From Spirosoma sp. (GTDB lineage: Bacteria; Bacteroidota; Bacteroidia; Cytophagales; Spirosomataceae), in the NCBI RefSeq assembly GCF_026391055.1, contig NZ_JAPLET010000025.1:124001-188000 (forward strand): a stretch of DNA of 64,000 bases, written 5' to 3'. The position numbers and the translations under genes are program-made. The notes beneath the pieces are model-generated. The model ran no database searches. It had not been told where the DNA came from and saw only the letters and a program-made list of their open reading frames with translations. Shown one piece after another: positions 1 through 8,336 of the stretch (within the stretch, counting starts at the first letter, position 1; every line of letters begins with the position of its first letter).

Positions 1-69
1 CACCACCATCAATTTCTGACGGATGCTAAACTGAATGATCTTTTGCAGCATGATTGGCTAACTCGTTGA
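1..69 (+). CDS. possible 3' end of a gene entering from the left
   Basis: Frame 1 is open from the window edge to a TGA at 67-69, giving a 22-residue tail rich in His at its start and ending DWLTR. The other two forward frames stop within a few codons. The stretch is too short to identify and could be chance. Bases 70-143 hold nothing I recognise. Confidence 0.2.
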   Translation, partial: HHHQFLTDAKLNDLLQHDWLTR

Positions 70-143
70 GTGACAAAGCCACGAAGCCGATACCCATGCT
101 CATACAGCACAGGTTCGAATGGCCTGATAATCAAAAGAGAGTG

Positions 144-536
144 TTAGCCTAAGCGGGGCGGCTGAAACAGCGGAGAATCCGCCTGGAAGGAATAGAGATT
201 TTCGTACGAAAAACGCACGGGCAGCAGGATAAGTAATCCGGCCGCTACATCGGGACGCCATTGCAGGTACGTCAGAATAAAGACAAAGCCCGATGAGAGG
301 TGGTTGTACATGGGCAGTTTAACGCCCTTGTGCGGAGTTTTGGCGTGTTTGGAAGCTATGTTATAGTGAAGCTCCAGAAATTGCCAGAAATCGAAGCCGT
401 CGCCAGCCGCCTGCTTGTGCAGCTTGTAATGCGACACCAGGCCGGGGAGTTTGTATACCTCCTCCACATCGGTCTGCGGAAACAGACTTCCTGCCAGCAT
501 GAGCATCCCCAGAAAAAGCGCCACTACCGATTTCAT
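144..536 (-). CDS. small secreted protein of unknown function
   Basis: This is a 130-residue protein with a clear signal peptide (MKSVVALFLGMLMLAGSLFPQ). The mature part starts with VYKLPGLVSHYKLHK, then FWQFLELHY, then a His/Lys-rich stretch and a C-terminal FQPPRLG. Bacteroidota carry many small exported proteins of this layout (LPxLxxHYxxH, then FLxxHY), with no known function that I can name. It lies downstream of the alcohol dehydrogenase gene on the same strand, separated from it by a very strong hairpin, so it is probably transcribed separately. The family resemblance is from memory. Confidence 0.55.
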   Translation of the reverse strand: MKSVVALFLGMLMLAGSLFPQTDVEEVYKLPGLVSHYKLHKQAAGDGFDFWQFLELHYNIASKHAKTPHKGVKLPMYNHLSSGFVFILTYLQWRPDVAAGLLILLPVRFSYENLYSFQADSPLFQPPRLG

Positions 537-574
537 GCCGCAAAGGTACAGCTCAATCTGTTTGGTTCCGAGTT

Positions 575-660
575 AAAAATTAGCTGGAAGTGAGCGGAGG
601 GCGGCAGCAATGGATCAAAGGCCATCGCTGCCGCCCTCCGCTCACTTCCAGCTAATTTTT
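575..660. terminator. perfect 34-bp inverted repeat
   Basis: Arms at 575-608 and 627-660 are exact reverse complements, with an 18-nt loop that itself contains TGG/CCA. Each arm ends in an A or T run, so it can act as a terminator in both directions. The right arm runs two bases into the stop codon of the alcohol dehydrogenase (659-661). The stem is far longer than a usual intrinsic terminator. Confidence 0.85.
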
Positions 661-1687
661 ATTGAAAATCCAGAATAACGCGACCGTCAATCTGCCCCGC
701 TTTCATATCGGCAAGTACCTGGTTGATGTTGTCGAGTCGTTCGGTCCGGTAATGGACGTGTACTTTGCCATCGGCGGCAAAAGCCAGACTTTCGGTTAAG
801 TCCTGCCGCGTACCCACAATGGAGCCACGAATGGTTTTCCGGTTCAGGGTTACGTCGAAGATATTGATATCAAAATCGCCCGGTGGTAAACCAACCAGCG
901 AGAGCGTTCCTTTCCGGCGCAGCATATCTACGCCCTGTGCGAAGGCCGCTCGGGAAACGGCGGTCACCAATACGCCATGCGCTCCGCCTATTTTGTCCTG
1001 AACAATAGCGGCAGGGTCTTCGGCGGACGCGTTTATGGTTAGATCGGCACCAACTTCGTTCGCCAGCGCCAGTTTTTCGGGGCTGATATCGACGGCCACC
1101 ACGTGCATACCCATAGCTTTGGCATACTGAACGGCCAGGTGACCCAGCCCGCCAATACCCGAAATAACCACCCATTCGCCTGGTTTCACTTCCGTTTCTT
1201 TCAGGCCCTTATATACTGTCACGCCAGCACAGAGGATGGGGGCTGCGTCGATGAACGACAGGCTATCGGGAATATGCCCCACATAATCGGGATTGGCAAC
1301 TACGTATTCGGCATAGCTCCCCTGCACCGAATAGCCCGTATTCTGCTGATTATGACAGAGTGTTTCCCAGCCCGAATAGCAGTATTCGCAGTGCCCGCAG
1401 GCCGAGTACAGCCAGGGAACACCAACCCGTTCACCTTCGTGGATATGGGTTACGCCCGCGCCCACCCCCACAACGGTACCTACCCCTTCGTGGCCGGGAA
1501 TGAGTGGCAGGGTGGCTTTCACGGGCCAGTCGCCATCAATGGCGTGCAGATCGGTATGACAAACGCCACAGGCGGCTACTTTAACCAATATCTGACCGGG
1601 GCCAACGCTTGGCACCGGAATCGTTTCAAGTTGTAATGGCTGCCCATATCCGTGCAGGACAGCCGCTTTCATCGTTGCTGGAATCAT
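659..1687 (-). CDS. adhP: zinc-dependent alcohol dehydrogenase (AdhP-like)
   Basis: This 342-residue medium-chain dehydrogenase should interconvert primary alcohols and aldehydes with NAD(H). CGVCHTDLH and PGHEGVG carry the catalytic zinc ligands. The stretch from CGHCEYCYSGWETLC supplies the four structural-zinc cysteines. GIGGLGHLAVQYAKAMG is the Rossmann glycine motif and VVAVDIS the following acidic residue. The length fits the propanol-preferring class. A weak FNR-like box pair lies 57 bp upstream, in the divergent region shared with the phosphofructokinase gene. That fits a role in reoxidising NADH when oxygen is short, which is an inference from context. Confidence 0.92.
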   Translation of the reverse strand: MIPATMKAAVLHGYGQPLQLETIPVPSVGPGQILVKVAACGVCHTDLHAIDGDWPVKATLPLIPGHEGVGTVVGVGAGVTHIHEGERVGVPWLYSACGHCEYCYSGWETLCHNQQNTGYSVQGSYAEYVVANPDYVGHIPDSLSFIDAAPILCAGVTVYKGLKETEVKPGEWVVISGIGGLGHLAVQYAKAMGMHVVAVDISPEKLALANEVGADLTINASAEDPAAIVQDKIGGAHGVLVTAVSRAAFAQGVDMLRRKGTLSLVGLPPGDFDINIFDVTLNRKTIRGSIVGTRQDLTESLAFAADGKVHVHYRTERLDNINQVLADMKAGQIDGRVILDFQ

Positions 1688-1743
1688 GATTTGGCGTGTT
1701 ATAAACTATGACACAAACCTACAGGAGTCTATCCTGCCGCAGC

Positions 1744-1779
1744 ATGATGCCGATCAGTTCGCCAGCAAATCTGCATCAT
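1744..1779. promoter_or_regulatory. weak FNR-like box pair between adhP and pfkB
   Basis: ATGATGCCGATCAG (1744-1757) keeps the TGAT-N4-ATCA core. At 1766-1779, exactly 22 bp on, CAAATCTGCATCAT keeps only the right half (ATCAT). This is the weakest member of the set in this window and is called because of its position and the shared 22-bp spacing. Confidence 0.35.
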
Positions 1780-1856
1780 GGAAAGCTGCCTGCGCACCCA
1801 CCATCTTTACCCACCAAGCCACGTGACAGGTGCACCGACTGACTGGTTCGTGCCTC

Positions 1857-1872
1857 ACGTTTATATAAACGT
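1857..1872. promoter_or_regulatory. 16-bp perfect palindrome before pfkB
   Basis: ACGTTTATATAAACGT is a perfect palindrome ending 7 bp before the chosen ATG of pfkB at 1880. It could be an operator or the promoter region itself; no known factor is recognised. Confidence 0.45.
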
Positions 1873-1879
1873 ACATAAT

Positions 1880-2821
1880 ATGCTCGTTACGCTCACGCTC
1901 AACCCGGCTGTGGACATTAGCATGACCATTGACCGACTGATCCCCGAACAGAAGCTCCATTGCTCTCAGCCCCGTTACGATGCTGGTGGGGGCGGCATCA
2001 ATGTATCTAAAGCCATTCATCGGCTGGGCGGTGCCTCGACGGCCCTGTTCACGTCGGGCGGTTCGGCGGGGCTTACCCTACAAGACCTGGTAGAAAAGGA
2101 AGGCATCGACTACGAGATAATCGGCATTGATGGCCTGACACGTGAGTGTTTTGTGGTTACAGAAACCATTCCCAACAATCAGTTCCGATTCGGTACGCCC
2201 GGCCCTATCCTCAGTCCAGGTGAGGCCAGTCCCTGTCTGGCCCAGCTGAAAACAATATCCGACCCGGTCGACTATCTGGTTGCCAGCGGCAGTTTACCAC
2301 CCGGCCTGCCAACGGATTTCTACGCGCACATTGCCCGTATTGCCAAACAGCGAGGTATTCGCCTGATTCTCGACACGGCCGGAGAAGCTTTGCAGACGGC
2401 TCTTGAGGAGGGTGTTTTCCTGATTAAGCCTAACCTGGGCGAACTGGCTCACCTTGTGGGTGTAGAACGGCTCGAAACGGTGCAGATTGTCGAAGCGGCC
2501 CAAAGCCTGATTCAGGCGGGCCGCTGTGAAGTCGTTGTTGTTTCGCAGGGTCCGCGGGGGGCTACGCTGGTAACATCTAACGAGCAGGAGTTTGTGCAGG
2601 CGCCCCTGATTGAAAAAGTCAGTACCGTGGGGGCCGGTGACAGTCTGGTTGGGGGAATGGTTTATGCCCTGTCGCAGGGGAAATCGTTTAGCGACATGAT
2701 TCGGCTGGGCGTCGCCTGCGGAACAGCCGCCACCATGAACCCCGGCACCGAACTCTTTCACAAAGCCGACGTCGACCGATTGCTGAGCTGGATTAACCAG
2801 CAGCAGACATGCCGGGTGTAG
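1880..2821 (+). CDS. pfkB: 6-phosphofructokinase II (PfkB/ribokinase family)
   Basis: This 313-residue sugar kinase should phosphorylate fructose 6-phosphate in glycolysis. The start at 1880 gives MLVTLTLNPAVDISM, the standard N-terminus of the family; an upstream in-frame ATG at 1778 would add 34 unrelated residues and would cover the promoter region. GGGGINVSKAIHRLGG is PfkB signature 1, and STVGAGDSLVGGMVYAL is signature 2 with the catalytic Asp. EQKLHC and the GTPGP segment resemble E. coli Pfk-2 more than 1-phosphofructokinase or tagatose kinase, though substrate choice cannot be settled by eye. It diverges from adhP. Confidence 0.85.
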   Translation: MLVTLTLNPAVDISMTIDRLIPEQKLHCSQPRYDAGGGGINVSKAIHRLGGASTALFTSGGSAGLTLQDLVEKEGIDYEIIGIDGLTRECFVVTETIPNNQFRFGTPGPILSPGEASPCLAQLKTISDPVDYLVASGSLPPGLPTDFYAHIARIAKQRGIRLILDTAGEALQTALEEGVFLIKPNLGELAHLVGVERLETVQIVEAAQSLIQAGRCEVVVVSQGPRGATLVTSNEQEFVQAPLIEKVSTVGAGDSLVGGMVYALSQGKSFSDMIRLGVACGTAATMNPGTELFHKADVDRLLSWINQQQTCRV

Positions 2822-2911
2822 AAAAGCCTGTTATAACCAGCCCTTTTGCCAATCGAAGCGAACTTCGACTCGCAAAAGGCGGTCTTACACTCGGTTTCAC
2901 AAAATAAAAAG

Positions 2912-2980
2912 AACCACAGAGCCGCAGGGTGCACAGACTTTACGGTGGGATGCCTCTGTGTTCACTGCGGCTCTGTGGTT
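2912..2980. terminator. imperfect inverted repeat of CACAGAG words
   Basis: A 16-bp perfect stem (2912-2927 with 2965-2980) continues inward with mismatches through further CACAGA/TCTGTG words. It lies between the convergent ends of pfkB and the 3031-5503 stress-protein operon, so it can serve both. It belongs with the low-complexity hairpins seen elsewhere in the window. Confidence 0.6.
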
Positions 2981-3030
2981 ACGTACCTTTCAGCAGCTTT
3001 CTGCCGTCGGGTACGACAGACACAAATCAC

Positions 3031-3426
3031 TCAAAACGTTGGCTGGAGAACCATGTACTGGCGGATTTCGGATTTAAATGTGCGAAAGTCGGCATGGAAG
3101 CTATCCATTTCCTGACGCAGGTACTGGTGATTCAGGCGTGTATCGGCATCCAGCACATGATCGGCCCGGACACCGGCCGCCACCTGCTCATCGACATCCC
3201 GGATTTCGTCCAGCAGCCGTTTGCTCAGTCGCCGAAAATGGTGCAGTTGGCTAATCTCTCCTTTCCAGGTATCGGATTCGGTCACCCGATCGGACAACCC
3301 TTCGCTCAATGTTCCAAGCAACTCTTCCCAGAAGTTAACCTCCTGGAGAGCCAGTTCGAGTTCGTTTCGCCAAATCCGCTGCAAGAGATGCACATCTGTG
3401 AGCTGGCGGTATTTCTCGGCTTTCAT
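3031..3426 (-). CDS. hypothetical helical protein in stress-protein operon
   Basis: This is a 131-residue protein without signal peptide or membrane segment. It is rich in charged residues and predicted helical by its Leu/Glu/Arg pattern (for example LQRIWRNELELALQEVNFWEELL). I do not recognise a family. It starts 12 bp after the end of the upstream universal stress protein gene on the same strand, so it is the last gene of a FixH-like/UspA/UspA operon and probably shares its regulation. Confidence 0.7.
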   Translation of the reverse strand: MKAEKYRQLTDVHLLQRIWRNELELALQEVNFWEELLGTLSEGLSDRVTESDTWKGEISQLHHFRRLSKRLLDEIRDVDEQVAAGVRADHVLDADTRLNHQYLRQEMDSFHADFRTFKSEIRQYMVLQPTF

Positions 3427-3438
3427 ACTAAATTTCAG

Positions 3439-4320
3439 TTAAAGGTAAGTAGCAAATGGAAGGCTGTCGGGCTCGGCGGTGGTGCTCTCTCCGGATGATT
3501 TTACTGAACCGGAATCGTACAGCGTAAGCAGAGGCACACGCGGGTGATAGGCTATTGAGCGGGTAACGCTTTTGTTGCGCAGCACATCCAGGAACCCTTT
3601 ATGATGGGGTAACAACACCAGCAAATCGACGGCATGAATATCCAGATAAGCATTAATGCCCTTCAGAACATCATCATTGTGAATCGTGTACGCATCGGTC
3701 CGAACCGTTGGGAAAGCCCCCTGTACATACTCCCGGCTCAGTTCAGAGGTGGCGGGTTGATCGGGTTTTACAATGGTCAGCAGCGTGAGTTGGGCGTTTT
3801 TCCGGTTGGCAATGTCACCCAGTATTTTAAATGACTCGACATCATTGACCGACCGGTAATCGGTAGCCAGCACAATCTGTTCGAGGTGTCGGATGGGGGA
3901 CAGCGCCGGAACAACGAGTACGTTAGTCGTTGCCGTTCGAACCATACCGGTCGCAACGCTGCCAAACAATTCACTGCGACCGGCACCGGTTGCACCCACC
4001 ACGACCAAATCGAAGTACTCCTGATGTAGCATCACATCTACTGCCGTTTCCGGACTACCCGGCACAACCACGTTTCGGTAGGTATGGTACGAGGGTGTTG
4101 GCTGTTGAGTAAGCTCATGGCGAAGTGCTATCAGTGTTTTTTCGGCCTGTTCGCGTTGCTCAACAACCAGAAAGGCCCCGCTGAATCCTACTTCCGGTTC
4201 AAGGGGAAAGGCATTTAACAGGCAAAAGTCCGTTGCCGTGTCGGCAAACAGGGCTTGGGTGTAGGCAATGGCGTGCCGTGAAGCCGCCGAAAAATCGGTC
4301 AATAATAAGATTTTGTACAT
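3439..4320 (-). CDS. tandem-domain universal stress protein
   Basis: This 293-residue protein has two UspA domains. Domain 1 (about 1-140) opens MYKILLLTDFSAASRHA and closes with GATGAGRSELFGSVATG, close to the ATP-binding G-x2-G...G-S motif, then TNVLVVPA. Domain 2 (about 150-280) opens QIVLATDYRS and lacks a clear nucleotide motif, which suggests it is structural. The start overlaps the last 22 bp of the preceding UspA gene, pointing to translational coupling. Cytoplasmic. Tandem UspA proteins are known in stress and low-oxygen regulons, but no specific partner can be read from the sequence. Confidence 0.88.
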   Translation of the reverse strand: MYKILLLTDFSAASRHAIAYTQALFADTATDFCLLNAFPLEPEVGFSGAFLVVEQREQAEKTLIALRHELTQQPTPSYHTYRNVVVPGSPETAVDVMLHQEYFDLVVVGATGAGRSELFGSVATGMVRTATTNVLVVPALSPIRHLEQIVLATDYRSVNDVESFKILGDIANRKNAQLTLLTIVKPDQPATSELSREYVQGAFPTVRTDAYTIHNDDVLKGINAYLDIHAVDLLVLLPHHKGFLDVLRNKSVTRSIAYHPRVPLLTLYDSGSVKSSGESTTAEPDSLPFATYL

Positions 4321-5159
4321 AGCAGTGATGTGGTAAATGGTGAAGAGGCAGGGTTGTAGAGCGTGAGTACCGGGACATCGGGCGAATAAACCAGCTTGCG
4401 CGTCGTGCTTTTACCCGACAGCGCGTCGGTCCGGTCTTTATGTTTGGGAATCGTTACGAGCAAATCGGCCATATGCCCGTTCAGATAGGCATCTATGCCT
4501 TCTTTGACAGAAGGTGCCTGTAGCCGGGCAATAGCCGGTTTAACCGGGCCGAAAAACTGCCGGATACGCTGTTGTTGGTCCACATGAATCATCTTTTTGC
4601 CCGGTACATCAATCGTCAACAGGGTCAGAATCGCTCCTTTGAGCGCTACAATATCTTTGACGGGCTGAAGCAGCTCCCAATTTGTCAGGCTGGAGAAATC
4701 TGTAGCCAGCACAATCCGGTGAACGGACCGTATCGGCAAATCGGCGGGTACGATCATCATATTTGCGGTCAGATGACGGACCAGTAGCGTGGCGCTGTTT
4801 CCAACCAATTCGTTCGTTCCATCTTTTTTAGCGCCCAGAATGACCACATCGTAAGACTCTGACCGGAGGGCGCTCCGCACTACATCGAGTAACGTACCGG
4901 GCAAAACCGATGCCCGAAAGCTGTGCCAATCTTTAACCGACTGTTGGCGAACATCGGCAATAACGGCCTGTAGCTGATCGGCAAAAGCGGTTTGGATGGT
5001 TTGCGTTAATTGCGATGTATTGTAACCCTTATCAGGCTTGTTGGGATAGGCACAAAGCAGATGAAAATCGGCAATTGACTCACTAAAAAAAGAGCGGGCG
5101 AAGTAAAGAGCGTGGCGCGACGCTTCCGAAAAATCAGTTAGCAGGAGTATCTTTTTCAT
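4299..5159 (-). CDS. tandem-domain universal stress protein
   Basis: This 286-residue double UspA protein begins MKKILLLTDFSEASRHAL. Domain 1 ends with LGAKKDGTNELVGNSATLLVR, a modified nucleotide motif. Domain 2 begins RIVLATDFSSLTNWELL and ends DVPVLTLYNP. It is a clear paralogue of the next gene, with which it overlaps by 22 bp, so the pair arose by duplication. It follows a FixH-like gene by about 100 bp. An FNR-like box pair at 5564-5599 probably controls the whole operon. Confidence 0.87.
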   Translation of the reverse strand: MKKILLLTDFSEASRHALYFARSFFSESIADFHLLCAYPNKPDKGYNTSQLTQTIQTAFADQLQAVIADVRQQSVKDWHSFRASVLPGTLLDVVRSALRSESYDVVILGAKKDGTNELVGNSATLLVRHLTANMMIVPADLPIRSVHRIVLATDFSSLTNWELLQPVKDIVALKGAILTLLTIDVPGKKMIHVDQQQRIRQFFGPVKPAIARLQAPSVKEGIDAYLNGHMADLLVTIPKHKDRTDALSGKSTTRKLVYSPDVPVLTLYNPASSPFTTSLLCTKSYY

Positions 5160-5260
5160 GCGTTGCTGACGAGTAAAAGAGGGTCCAGAAATAGCTGCTG
5201 GCAGATACCGATACGAACAATAGCGGATTCGCCGAAAACAAAATCAATACTCACCCCCGG

Positions 5261-5503
5261 TCATTGGACAATGATTTGCTGTTCGTCCTGGTATTGCTGC
5301 TGTCCATCAGTCCAGTGCAGCATGGCCCGCCAGACACCTTTGGCCAGTTGGGCAGTGGATACAACTTTTCGGGGTCGGTTACTGGCCATGATGGGTACCC
5401 GGACATCCTCGCCCGTTGCTGGAGCGATAAAGGTTACATCCCCTTTTTTGAAGGACATCGGCAGCACGAAAGCCAGCAGGTGGGAGGTCGGTTCAAATGT
5501 CAT
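5261..5503 (-). CDS. FixH-like domain protein without membrane anchor
   Basis: This 80-residue protein matches the periplasmic half of the FixH/CcoH protein encoded at 20666-21097. Both share the pattern LP..(x)G..T...PA....DVR.P..AS...VV......G.WRA.L.W.DG...Y..E..I. The start at 5503 (MTFEPTSHLLAFVLP) is chosen because residues upstream of it do not look like the FixH transmembrane helix; an in-frame start at 5599 adds 32 residues, still without a good anchor. It heads the UspA operon and has an FNR-like box pair 61 bp upstream. Function is unknown: a detached FixH domain could be a cytoplasmic partner or a decayed copy. Confidence 0.7.
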   Translation of the reverse strand: MTFEPTSHLLAFVLPMSFKKGDVTFIAPATGEDVRVPIMASNRPRKVVSTAQLAKGVWRAMLHWTDGQQQYQDEQQIIVQ

Positions 5504-5563
5504 AGCCTTGTTGAAAAGTATAAAAGAACAGGACAAATGTGGCCGATTAAAATGAGCTGCGAT

Positions 5564-5599
5564 CTGACTGCCATCAGGTATGAAAATGATTAAATTCAA
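5564..5599. promoter_or_regulatory. FNR-like box pair, 22-bp spacing
   Basis: CTGACTGCCATCAG (5564-5577) has one mismatch to CTGAT-N4-ATCAG. ATGATTAAATTCAA (5586-5599) has one mismatch in each half. The centres are 22 bp apart. The pair lies between the FixH-like/UspA operon (minus) and the L,D-transpeptidase gene (plus) and is nearer the former. Confidence 0.6.
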
Positions 5600-5684
5600 A
5601 CTAAAAGCTGAATCCGATCATCCGTGAACCAAGGGAATAGCGCCACCTTTGTGTGACTCATTACTCCCTCACAATCTGTCACTT

Positions 5685-6821
5685 ATGATCCGCCTGCTAC
5701 TTACCCTGCTGTTCGTATGCACAGTATATTCTGTAAAAGCCCAATCCGATGCCGACTGGCTTCGGCTTCGTCGGTATGCCGCGGACATTGGTGTTGATAG
5801 CTTGTGCCATACGCCCGACGCCCCCTGCCTGAAACAGTATTTTACGCAGATCGTTTACGGGCGACCCCCCCACCATGTGGGCTATCAGGGCGTTCCGGAG
5901 TCGATGGATACGCTCCGATTAAACCGGCTTACCCGGCAGTTTATGGCTGGCGCAGACTGGTTTCCATTATTGGATTCGCTCGAATCACCGGATCAAAGCT
6001 ACCGGCAGTTGAAAGAGTATTGTATGCGCTGCCTGATCGATGACTATATGGCCGACTCCCTCACAATCGAACAGGTTCAGGAAACACTCAATACGTACCG
6101 GTGGCTCAACCGATTCCGCAAGAGCAAATGTATTGTTGTCAATATACCATCGGCCACGCTCCGGGTTATCGACCGGCAGGGGAAAACGCTGCTCAGCAGC
6201 CGGGTTGTCGTTGGCAAAGCTGATACGCCAACGCCCCTGTTTACGGCGTTCATTCCTAGTCTGGTCATGTACCCCTACTGGAATGTGCCCCGCTCCATAA
6301 TGGTTAAAGAAATGCTGCCCAGGATTCAGAAGAACCCAGCTCTGGTGCTGAGCTTCCTGAAGCTGGATGTTATTGATGCCAAAGGACGGGTGGTAGACCC
6401 CAAAACAGTAAACTGGTCGGTGTCCGCGTCGGCCGTTTACAACGGTTCATTCCCCTACAGACTGCGGCAGGCGACCGGTTGCGCCAATGCCCTGGGTGTA
6501 CTGAAGTTCAACATAAGCAGTCCTTACGATGTATATCTGCACGATACCAACGCCCGGCACGCCTTTGCCAGCGAAAACCGCCAGTTGAGCCACGGCTGCA
6601 TTCGGGTTGAGAAACCAGCCGAACTGGCCAATCTGCTGCTGGGTTATACTCGTTTTAGCGACGACTACCTGACAAGCTGCCCTAAAAATGTCAGCCCTAA
6701 AACGGTTCCGTTGCCCGTATCGGTACCTGTTATTACAACCTATAACGTGCTGGACATCGACGCAGCAGGGGCCATTCAGGTTTACCCCGACGTGTACGGA
6801 AAATGGCGACTGGCGCTGTAG
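5685..6821 (+). CDS. L,D-transpeptidase (YkuD domain)
   Basis: This 378-residue exported protein starts at 5685 with a signal peptide (MIRLLLTLLFVCTVYSVKAQ); the upstream in-frame ATG at 5649 would put 12 polar residues in front of it. The catalytic domain lies from about residue 150 to 310. VNIPSATLRVIDRQGK opens the YkuD fold and LSHGCIRVEKPAELA is the S-H-G-C-I-R motif with the catalytic cysteine. It should form 3-3 peptidoglycan cross-links or attach proteins in the periplasm. It is divergent from the FixH-like/UspA operon and shares its upstream region. Confidence 0.9.
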   Translation: MIRLLLTLLFVCTVYSVKAQSDADWLRLRRYAADIGVDSLCHTPDAPCLKQYFTQIVYGRPPHHVGYQGVPESMDTLRLNRLTRQFMAGADWFPLLDSLESPDQSYRQLKEYCMRCLIDDYMADSLTIEQVQETLNTYRWLNRFRKSKCIVVNIPSATLRVIDRQGKTLLSSRVVVGKADTPTPLFTAFIPSLVMYPYWNVPRSIMVKEMLPRIQKNPALVLSFLKLDVIDAKGRVVDPKTVNWSVSASAVYNGSFPYRLRQATGCANALGVLKFNISSPYDVYLHDTNARHAFASENRQLSHGCIRVEKPAELANLLLGYTRFSDDYLTSCPKNVSPKTVPLPVSVPVITTYNVLDIDAAGAIQVYPDVYGKWRLAL

Positions 6822-6848
6822 TTTAGTGACTGGGTTAGCAACTGACGC

Positions 6849-7967
6849 TTACACCAGATTCACCTTTTGTCCACTAATGGCCGCTTTGTAAATACCTTCC
6901 AGCACCCGCATATCTTTACGGCCTTCTTCACCGGATATATGAGCAGGTAAGGGCTTATTCGACAGTATATGCCGGGCAATGTCGTCTACCTGAGCCGCCT
7001 GCTGGTTAACAACCGGAAAAGTAAACGCAGCCTGACTGGTTCGGCCTTTAAACGGTCCATAGCTTAACGCCGGTTCAAGTTCAAAATAACCCTCATCGGC
7101 CGAAGCAAAAAACCGATCAATGTTACAATTTGAGGTACATGACGATGTGCAGACGGCCCCACCGGGAAAATAAAGTTGCCAGGTGATATTCTCCTCCACC
7201 TCTTTGAACAGATGAGGCATGGTAACCGGTCCAAATTGAGCCGTCACCGCCGTTGGTTCCTCTCCCAGTACATAACGGCTGCTCTGAACGCAGTAAACCC
7301 CCAGGTTCATTAGGGGACCACCACCCGCCATCGCTTTTTTCAAGTGCCAGTCATCGGGACTTATTCCGTCCAGCCGATAGCCTAACGAAGCCTCAATCAG
7401 GCGTACCTGTCCGAATACCTTCTGTTGACCTAAACGTTTCAGCTCAATATGATGAGGATCGTAGTGTAACCGATAGCCAACCGCTAACTGGACACCCGCC
7501 TTCTGGCAGGCATCAATCATTTCCTGACAGTCTTTCTCGGTAAAAGCCATCGGCTTCTCAACAATAACATGCTTACCCGCTTTGGCAGCCCGCAGGGTAA
7601 ACTCTTTATGCAAACCGTTCGGGAGCGTAATGTACACTACGTCGATATCCGGGTTGTTGGCGATTTGATCAAAATTCTGGTAGGTGTAGCTATTCTTATC
7701 CGGGAGTCCGTATTCTTTTTTCCACTGAGCCGCTTTCGCTGGCGTGCCTGTAACGATACCCGCCAGACGACAGAACTGCGAAGCTGCTATCCCACCTTTA
7801 AGAACATTGGCATAACGACCCAATCCACAGAGGGCAATAGTTAATTTTTTTCCGTCAAACACGTTCGCTCGCTCCTGAGCCATGGCCACCAGAGAGGGCG
7901 AAGCCATAACCCCGCCAATGCCCCATCCGATCTGCTCAATAAACGTACGCCTTGAATAAGTTGTCAT
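6849..7967 (-). CDS. Gfo/Idh/MocA family oxidoreductase, Tat-exported
   Basis: This is a 372-residue NAD(P)-dependent oxidoreductase with a twin-arginine signal (TTYSRRTFIEQIGWGIGG), so it should be folded with its cofactor and exported. The start at 7967 places the SRRTFI motif at the usual distance. LTIALCGLGRYANVLKGG is the Rossmann motif, DVVYITLPNGLHKEF and VIVEKPMAFTEKDC carry the Pro-Asn and EKP motifs. AVGYRLHYDPHHIELK provides the second-domain histidines. It resembles glucose-fructose oxidoreductases; the substrate is not known. It converges on the L,D-transpeptidase gene. Confidence 0.88.
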   Translation of the reverse strand: MTTYSRRTFIEQIGWGIGGVMASPSLVAMAQERANVFDGKKLTIALCGLGRYANVLKGGIAASQFCRLAGIVTGTPAKAAQWKKEYGLPDKNSYTYQNFDQIANNPDIDVVYITLPNGLHKEFTLRAAKAGKHVIVEKPMAFTEKDCQEMIDACQKAGVQLAVGYRLHYDPHHIELKRLGQQKVFGQVRLIEASLGYRLDGISPDDWHLKKAMAGGGPLMNLGVYCVQSSRYVLGEEPTAVTAQFGPVTMPHLFKEVEENITWQLYFPGGAVCTSSCTSNCNIDRFFASADEGYFELEPALSYGPFKGRTSQAAFTFPVVNQQAAQVDDIARHILSNKPLPAHISGEEGRKDMRVLEGIYKAAISGQKVNLV

Positions 7968-8336
7968 GTTCGTAAGCCCTTTAGTGCAGTGTACCTGCTT
8001 GCCTAACAAAAGTAGCCCGGTAGCCAGAAGTCTGCTCTAGTATTCCATAAGCGGGAGTATAAAGGGACAAGCGAAACGAGCTTGCTTTCGGGCAAGATAT
8101 CCCCTAACCAACTTATACACTAAAAAGCCTGCAACGAAGTCGTTGCAGGCTTTTTTTCAATTCCCCATCTCTACTCAGTGCACAGTACCAATCAATTAAA
8201 TCCGTTGACTCACTCATTTATTTCTTCACTAGCAAAAGTAGATAAGACTTTAATAGCTAAGCCTGTTCGAAATCACCCTGTTCGATGATTGTAGTCACTG
8301 TGTATCAGAACAAAACTGATCAGTTGCTACCGGCAA
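7968..8336. other. intergenic region, no gene seen
   Basis: About 370 bp without a convincing reading frame. It holds a strong terminator at 8127-8157 and a 12-bp palindrome AACTGATCAGTT (8314-8325) just after the lipoprotein gene stop. The remainder shows nothing I recognise. A small RNA ending at the terminator is possible but unsupported. Confidence 0.5.
8127..8157. terminator. intrinsic terminator
   Basis: A 10-bp GC-rich stem (8127-8136 with 8141-8150), an AAGT loop, a run of seven T after it and five A before it. It works in either direction. It is 160-180 bp from the nearest genes on both sides, both minus strand. Confidence 0.9.

Noticed and set aside
90..125. GGTTCGAAT resembling a tRNA T-loop
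   Set aside because: No matching acceptor stem, anticodon arm or 5-bp T stem around it; chance match.
8020..8160. Small RNA gene ending at the terminator at 8127-8157
   Set aside because: Only the terminator is clear. I see no promoter and no conserved structure upstream.
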